The notes under the pieces: generated by a model
Seen by the model: only the letters and a program-made list of their open reading frames with translations
What the model was told of the DNA's origin: nothing
Database searches by the model: none
In this document: piece by piece, positions 61,578-64,000 of the stretch
Position numbering within the stretch: position 1 is the stretch's first letter
Layout of the letters: every line of letters begins with the position of its first letter
Program-made: the position numbers and the translations under genes
Assembly: GCF_014982745.1 (NCBI RefSeq)
Contig: NZ_JADCKA010000002.1
Span: forward strand, 186,001 to 250,000
Source of the DNA: Gallibacter intestinalis
GTDB lineage: Bacteria; Bacillota; Clostridia; Peptostreptococcales; Anaerovoracaceae
Direction: 5' to 3'
Length of the DNA: 64,000 bases

Positions 61578-63347
61578 TTAGAACGCCTCCTTTCCATCTA
61601 TATTTTTGCCTTCTTCGGCAAATTCAGCCATTACCTTATCGTAGGCCTGCTCTATTTCATCCTCATGAACATATTTAAATCTTCCTATGCTTTCCCTTAC
61701 AGGCATAGATATGATTTCTTCGATATTAGCACCGTCTGCCAGAGCCTTTACACCAAAATCGTAAAATGCCATTACCAGTTTCATCATAAGATGCTGCTTT
61801 TTAAGGGAAGTGTATGTATCAACCTCATGGAAGGAATTTTGATGAAGGAAGTCTTCCCTTATGGATCTTGCCGCTTCCATCTTAAGCCTGTCCGCAGGAG
61901 AAAGGGCATCCATACCAACCATCTTTACGATTTCTTCAAGTTCTGACTCTTCCTGGAGCAGAGCCATCATGGCCTGTCTATGCTCCATCCAGTCCTCTGC
62001 CACATTGGCGTTAAACCATTTTTCCATATCTTGCAGATACAGTGAATAGCTTGTCAGCCAGTTTATCGCTGGGAAATGTCTTTTATATGCAAGATTTGAA
62101 TCAAGCCCCCAGAACACCTTTACTATTCTAAGCGTCGCCTGGGAAACCGGCTCTGAAATATCGCCTCCCGGCGGAGATACTGCACCTATTACTGAAAGTG
62201 CACCTTCTCTTTCTTCACTTCCAAGGGTTATAACCTGTCCTGCTCTTTCATAGAACTGGGCAAGCCTTGATCCAAGGTATGCAGGATAACCTTCTTCACC
62301 CGGCATTTCCTCAAGACGGCCTGACATTTCCCTTAAGGCCTCTGCCCATCTTGATGTGGAATCCGCCATAAGAGCTACCGAATATCCCATATCTCTGAAG
62401 TATTCAGCTATGGTTATACCCGTATAAATTGAGGCTTCTCTGGCAGCCACAGGCATATCAGAAGTGTTTGCAATGAGCACTGTTCGCTCCATCAGTGATT
62501 CACCGGTTTTCGGGTCCTTAAGCTCAGGGAATTCGTTTAATACATCTGTCATTTCGTTGCCGCGTTCACCGCAGCCGATATATACCACGATATCCGCTTC
62601 CGCCCACTTTGCCAGCTGATGCTGAATAACCGTCTTACCGGATCCAAATGGGCCAGGTACTGCAGCAACTCCGCCCCTTGCTATAGGAAAGAAGGTATCT
62701 ATAACCCTCTGACCTGTAATAAGAGGCTTTTTAGGAGCCATTTTAGTCTTATACGGTCTTCCGGATCTTACAGGCCAATGCTGTGTCATTGTGAGCTCTC
62801 TGTCGCCCTTTTCCGTTTCTATGACAGCCACAGTATCTCTTATGGTAAAGCTGCCCTTCTTTATTTCCTTTACCCTTCCCTTAACATCGGGCGGTACCAT
62901 TATTTTATGATTTACTACTATCGTTTCCTGTACGGTACCGATAATATCTCCACCTGTGACTTCAGCGCCTTCAGATACCGTAGGCTCAAAGTCCCAAAGC
63001 TTTTCCTCTGGAAGTGGAGGTACAGATATACCTCTTTCAAGGCCATTTCCCCCTGAAACCTTCATTATCTCATCCAGTGGTCTTTGAATACCGTCGTATA
63101 TATTTGATATGAGTCCCGGTCCCAGTTCCACGGAAAGAGGTCTGCCCAGGGATACCACCGGCTCTCCCGGTCCCAGCCCTGCAGTTTCCTCATACACCTG
63201 TATGGATGCCTGGTCTCCGTGCATTTCTATTATTTCGCCTATAAGGTTGTGTTCGCTTACATGTACCACATCGTACATATTGGCATCTCTCATGCCCTCT
63301 GCTATAACCAGCGGACCGGCAACCTTTTTAATCACACCTCTGCTCAT
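61578..63347 (-). CDS. ntpA: A/V-type ATPase subunit A (catalytic)
   Basis: The 589-residue catalytic subunit has the P-loop GPFGSGKT near 233-240, the catalytic Glu region [13 protein letters not shown], and the bulge domain characteristic of A/V-type subunit A (residues about 115-185). It hydrolyses or makes ATP coupled to Na+ or H+ movement; the ion cannot be told from this subunit. It overlaps subunit F by 4 bp. Confidence 0.97.
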   Translation of the reverse strand: MSRGVIKKVAGPLVIAEGMRDANMYDVVHVSEHNLIGEIIEMHGDQASIQVYEETAGLGPGEPVVSLGRPLSVELGPGLISNIYDGIQRPLDEIMKVSGGNGLERGISVPPLPEEKLWDFEPTVSEGAEVTGGDIIGTVQETIVVNHKIMVPPDVKGRVKEIKKGSFTIRDTVAVIETEKGDRELTMTQHWPVRSGRPYKTKMAPKKPLITGQRVIDTFFPIARGGVAAVPGPFGSGKTVIQHQLAKWAEADIVVYIGCGERGNEMTDVLNEFPELKDPKTGESLMERTVLIANTSDMPVAAREASIYTGITIAEYFRDMGYSVALMADSTSRWAEALREMSGRLEEMPGEEGYPAYLGSRLAQFYERAGQVITLGSEEREGALSVIGAVSPPGGDISEPVSQATLRIVKVFWGLDSNLAYKRHFPAINWLTSYSLYLQDMEKWFNANVAEDWMEHRQAMMALLQEESELEEIVKMVGMDALSPADRLKMEAARSIREDFLHQNSFHEVDTYTSLKKQHLMMKLVMAFYDFGVKALADGANIEEIISMPVRESIGRFKYVHEDEIEQAYDKVMAEFAEEGKNIDGKEAF

Positions 63348-63688
63348 TTCTGCCCATCACCTGCTTTCGTCTCATCTCCGGACAATATGTCCGATCCTAC
63401 CGCCTTTTCGACGGATTTTTTTATGTCCTCGATGCCCTTACCAGTATCACCGTATGTTCCCGGTATCAGTATTACTGCGGGCACCGGTTCTTCCTTCATT
63501 TTTTCTATTTCCTCTTCCAGCTGAGATGCCAGAACTTCGGTAATATATATTACAGCATATCTTTCATCCTTTAGCCTCTTTAATATTTCCGCAGCTTCCA
63601 TAGGAAGTGTTACCGGAATAGTTTCAAGGCCTACGGAAGCAAAGCCGTAAATGCTGTCGTAATCTCCCATTACAGCGATTTTAGACAT
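63344..63688 (-). CDS. ntpF: A/V-type ATPase subunit F
   Basis: The 114-residue subunit begins [19 protein letters not shown], typical of V-ATPase subunit F, with the [11 protein letters not shown] strand. It is part of the rotor shaft with D. It overlaps subunit A by 4 bp and subunit C by 8 bp. Some nomenclatures call it NtpG. Confidence 0.93.
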   Translation of the reverse strand: MSKIAVMGDYDSIYGFASVGLETIPVTLPMEAAEILKRLKDERYAVIYITEVLASQLEEEIEKMKEEPVPAVILIPGTYGDTGKGIEDIKKSVEKAVGSDILSGDETKAGDGQK

Positions 63689-64000
63689 ATGTCTTTCTCA
63701 CCCTTTCTCTGATTTCCTCTGCCGGAAGTCCGCTTCGCTTGCCCATAAGTATATTTCTCACGGATTTAAGTTCATTTTCCCTGGCATAAATATATGCAAA
63801 TATCGGGCCTATTCCATCAGAATTTCTAAGCTCCGGTTTTATAAGGTCGATTATCCTGTTATCACACCAACACTCAAACTCAGACATGGAATTTTTAAGA
63901 GCCTGTGCCCCGTCGTGATAATCTGTTTCCTCCACATATTCTATAACCGCACCCTCTCCTGACAGCGCTGCCTTTATGAGCTTGTCCACATCAACTCCGG
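63681..64000 (-). CDS. ntpC: A/V-type ATPase subunit C, C-terminal part (runs off the window)
   Basis: The frame is open to the window edge, so the N-terminal two thirds lies beyond 64000. The visible end (SEFECWCDNRIIDLIKP, IGPIFAYIYARENELKSVRNILMGKRSGLP) matches the C-terminus of the d/AC39-type subunit that bridges the rotor ring and the shaft. The order C-F-A-B-D is the standard one for bacterial A/V-ATPase operons, so E, K and I are expected just outside. Confidence 0.9.
   Translation of the reverse strand, partial: GVDVDKLIKAALSGEGAVIEYVEETDYHDGAQALKNSMSEFECWCDNRIIDLIKPELRNSDGIGPIFAYIYARENELKSVRNILMGKRSGLPAEEIRERVRKTYV

Noticed and set aside
1-64000. CRISPR arrays, prophage, secondary-metabolite cluster or other new defence system
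   Set aside because: I saw no regularly spaced repeats, phage structural genes or multi-gene defence or biosynthetic cassettes; the genes are mostly chromosomal housekeeping.

Overview
The window looks like chromosomal DNA of a strictly anaerobic, low-to-moderate GC Clostridia (Firmicutes) that makes short-chain acyl-CoAs. The pointers are the gene content (crotonase, butyryl-CoA dehydrogenase/EtfBA, NfnAB, an [FeFe]-hydrogenase-like protein, desulfoferrodoxin, an A/V-type ATPase), strong AGGAGG ribosome sites, sigma-A promoters and a Cheo-type LexA box. I cannot name the genus; a butyrate- or reductase-type Clostridia outside Clostridium sensu stricto fits. Most genes are on the minus strand.

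Layout. 1-2.3 kb: lipoprotein, NudC, DUF554. 2.3-3.9 kb (+): thiN and crt. 3.9-9.7 kb (-): nfnAB, holA, comEC. 9.8-12.6 kb (+): class A PBP. 12.7-19.3 kb (-): rsmE, prmA, an [FeFe]-hydrogenase-like protein, and bcd-etfB-etfA, where EtfA carries a fused ferredoxin domain. 19.5-23.5 kb (-): thiI, cysteine desulfurase, rny. 23.6-25.3 kb (+): rodA and a DJ-1 family gene. 25.4-26.3 kb: a 0.9-kb defective insertion element sitting in the loop of a bidirectional terminator. 26.4-33 kb (-): radC-mreB-mreC-mreD-mrdA-minD. 33-38.5 kb (-): nrdR-cmk-DUF1015, a glycine-riboswitch-controlled AGCS symporter, and a trigger-factor-like lipoprotein. 38.6-40.3 kb (-): infC-rpmI-rplT with an L20-type leader, and dfx. 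40.5-41.2 kb (+): lexA. 41-46 kb: YeiH-type exporter with divergent LysR, VWA/MoxR pair, split LysO, AlkD. 47 kb: two convergent tRNA genes. 47.3-55.6 kb (-): mrp and an operon of EamA, Nudix, nitrilase, BMP lipoprotein, YgiQ, orphan DNA methyltransferase and YitT. 55.7-59 kb: P-loop protein, a gene-poor 0.5 kb, a small membrane protein, rlmN, VanZ. 59.1-64 kb (-): cupin and A/V-ATPase subunits D, B, A, F and the end of C.

How it fits together. The energy genes form one theme: crotonase and Bcd/Etf reduce crotonyl-CoA-like substrates, EtfBA and NfnAB are families that bifurcate electrons between NAD(P)H and ferredoxin, and the hydrogenase-like protein is a possible ferredoxin partner. Rex-like operators (palindromes close to TTGTTAANNNNTTAACAA) lie at the promoters of crt and bcd-etfBA, and a weaker one at nfnAB, which suggests shared NADH/NAD+ control. 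The other themes are envelope growth (mre/mrd, rodA, PBP1), translation and RNA turnover, and solute export.

I found no phage, CRISPR array, secondary-metabolite cluster or obvious new multi-gene system. The most unusual items are the element inside the terminator, the Rex-linked redox genes with the ferredoxin-EtfA fusion, the atypical hydrogenase-like protein, and the orphan methyltransferase with an extra C-terminal region.
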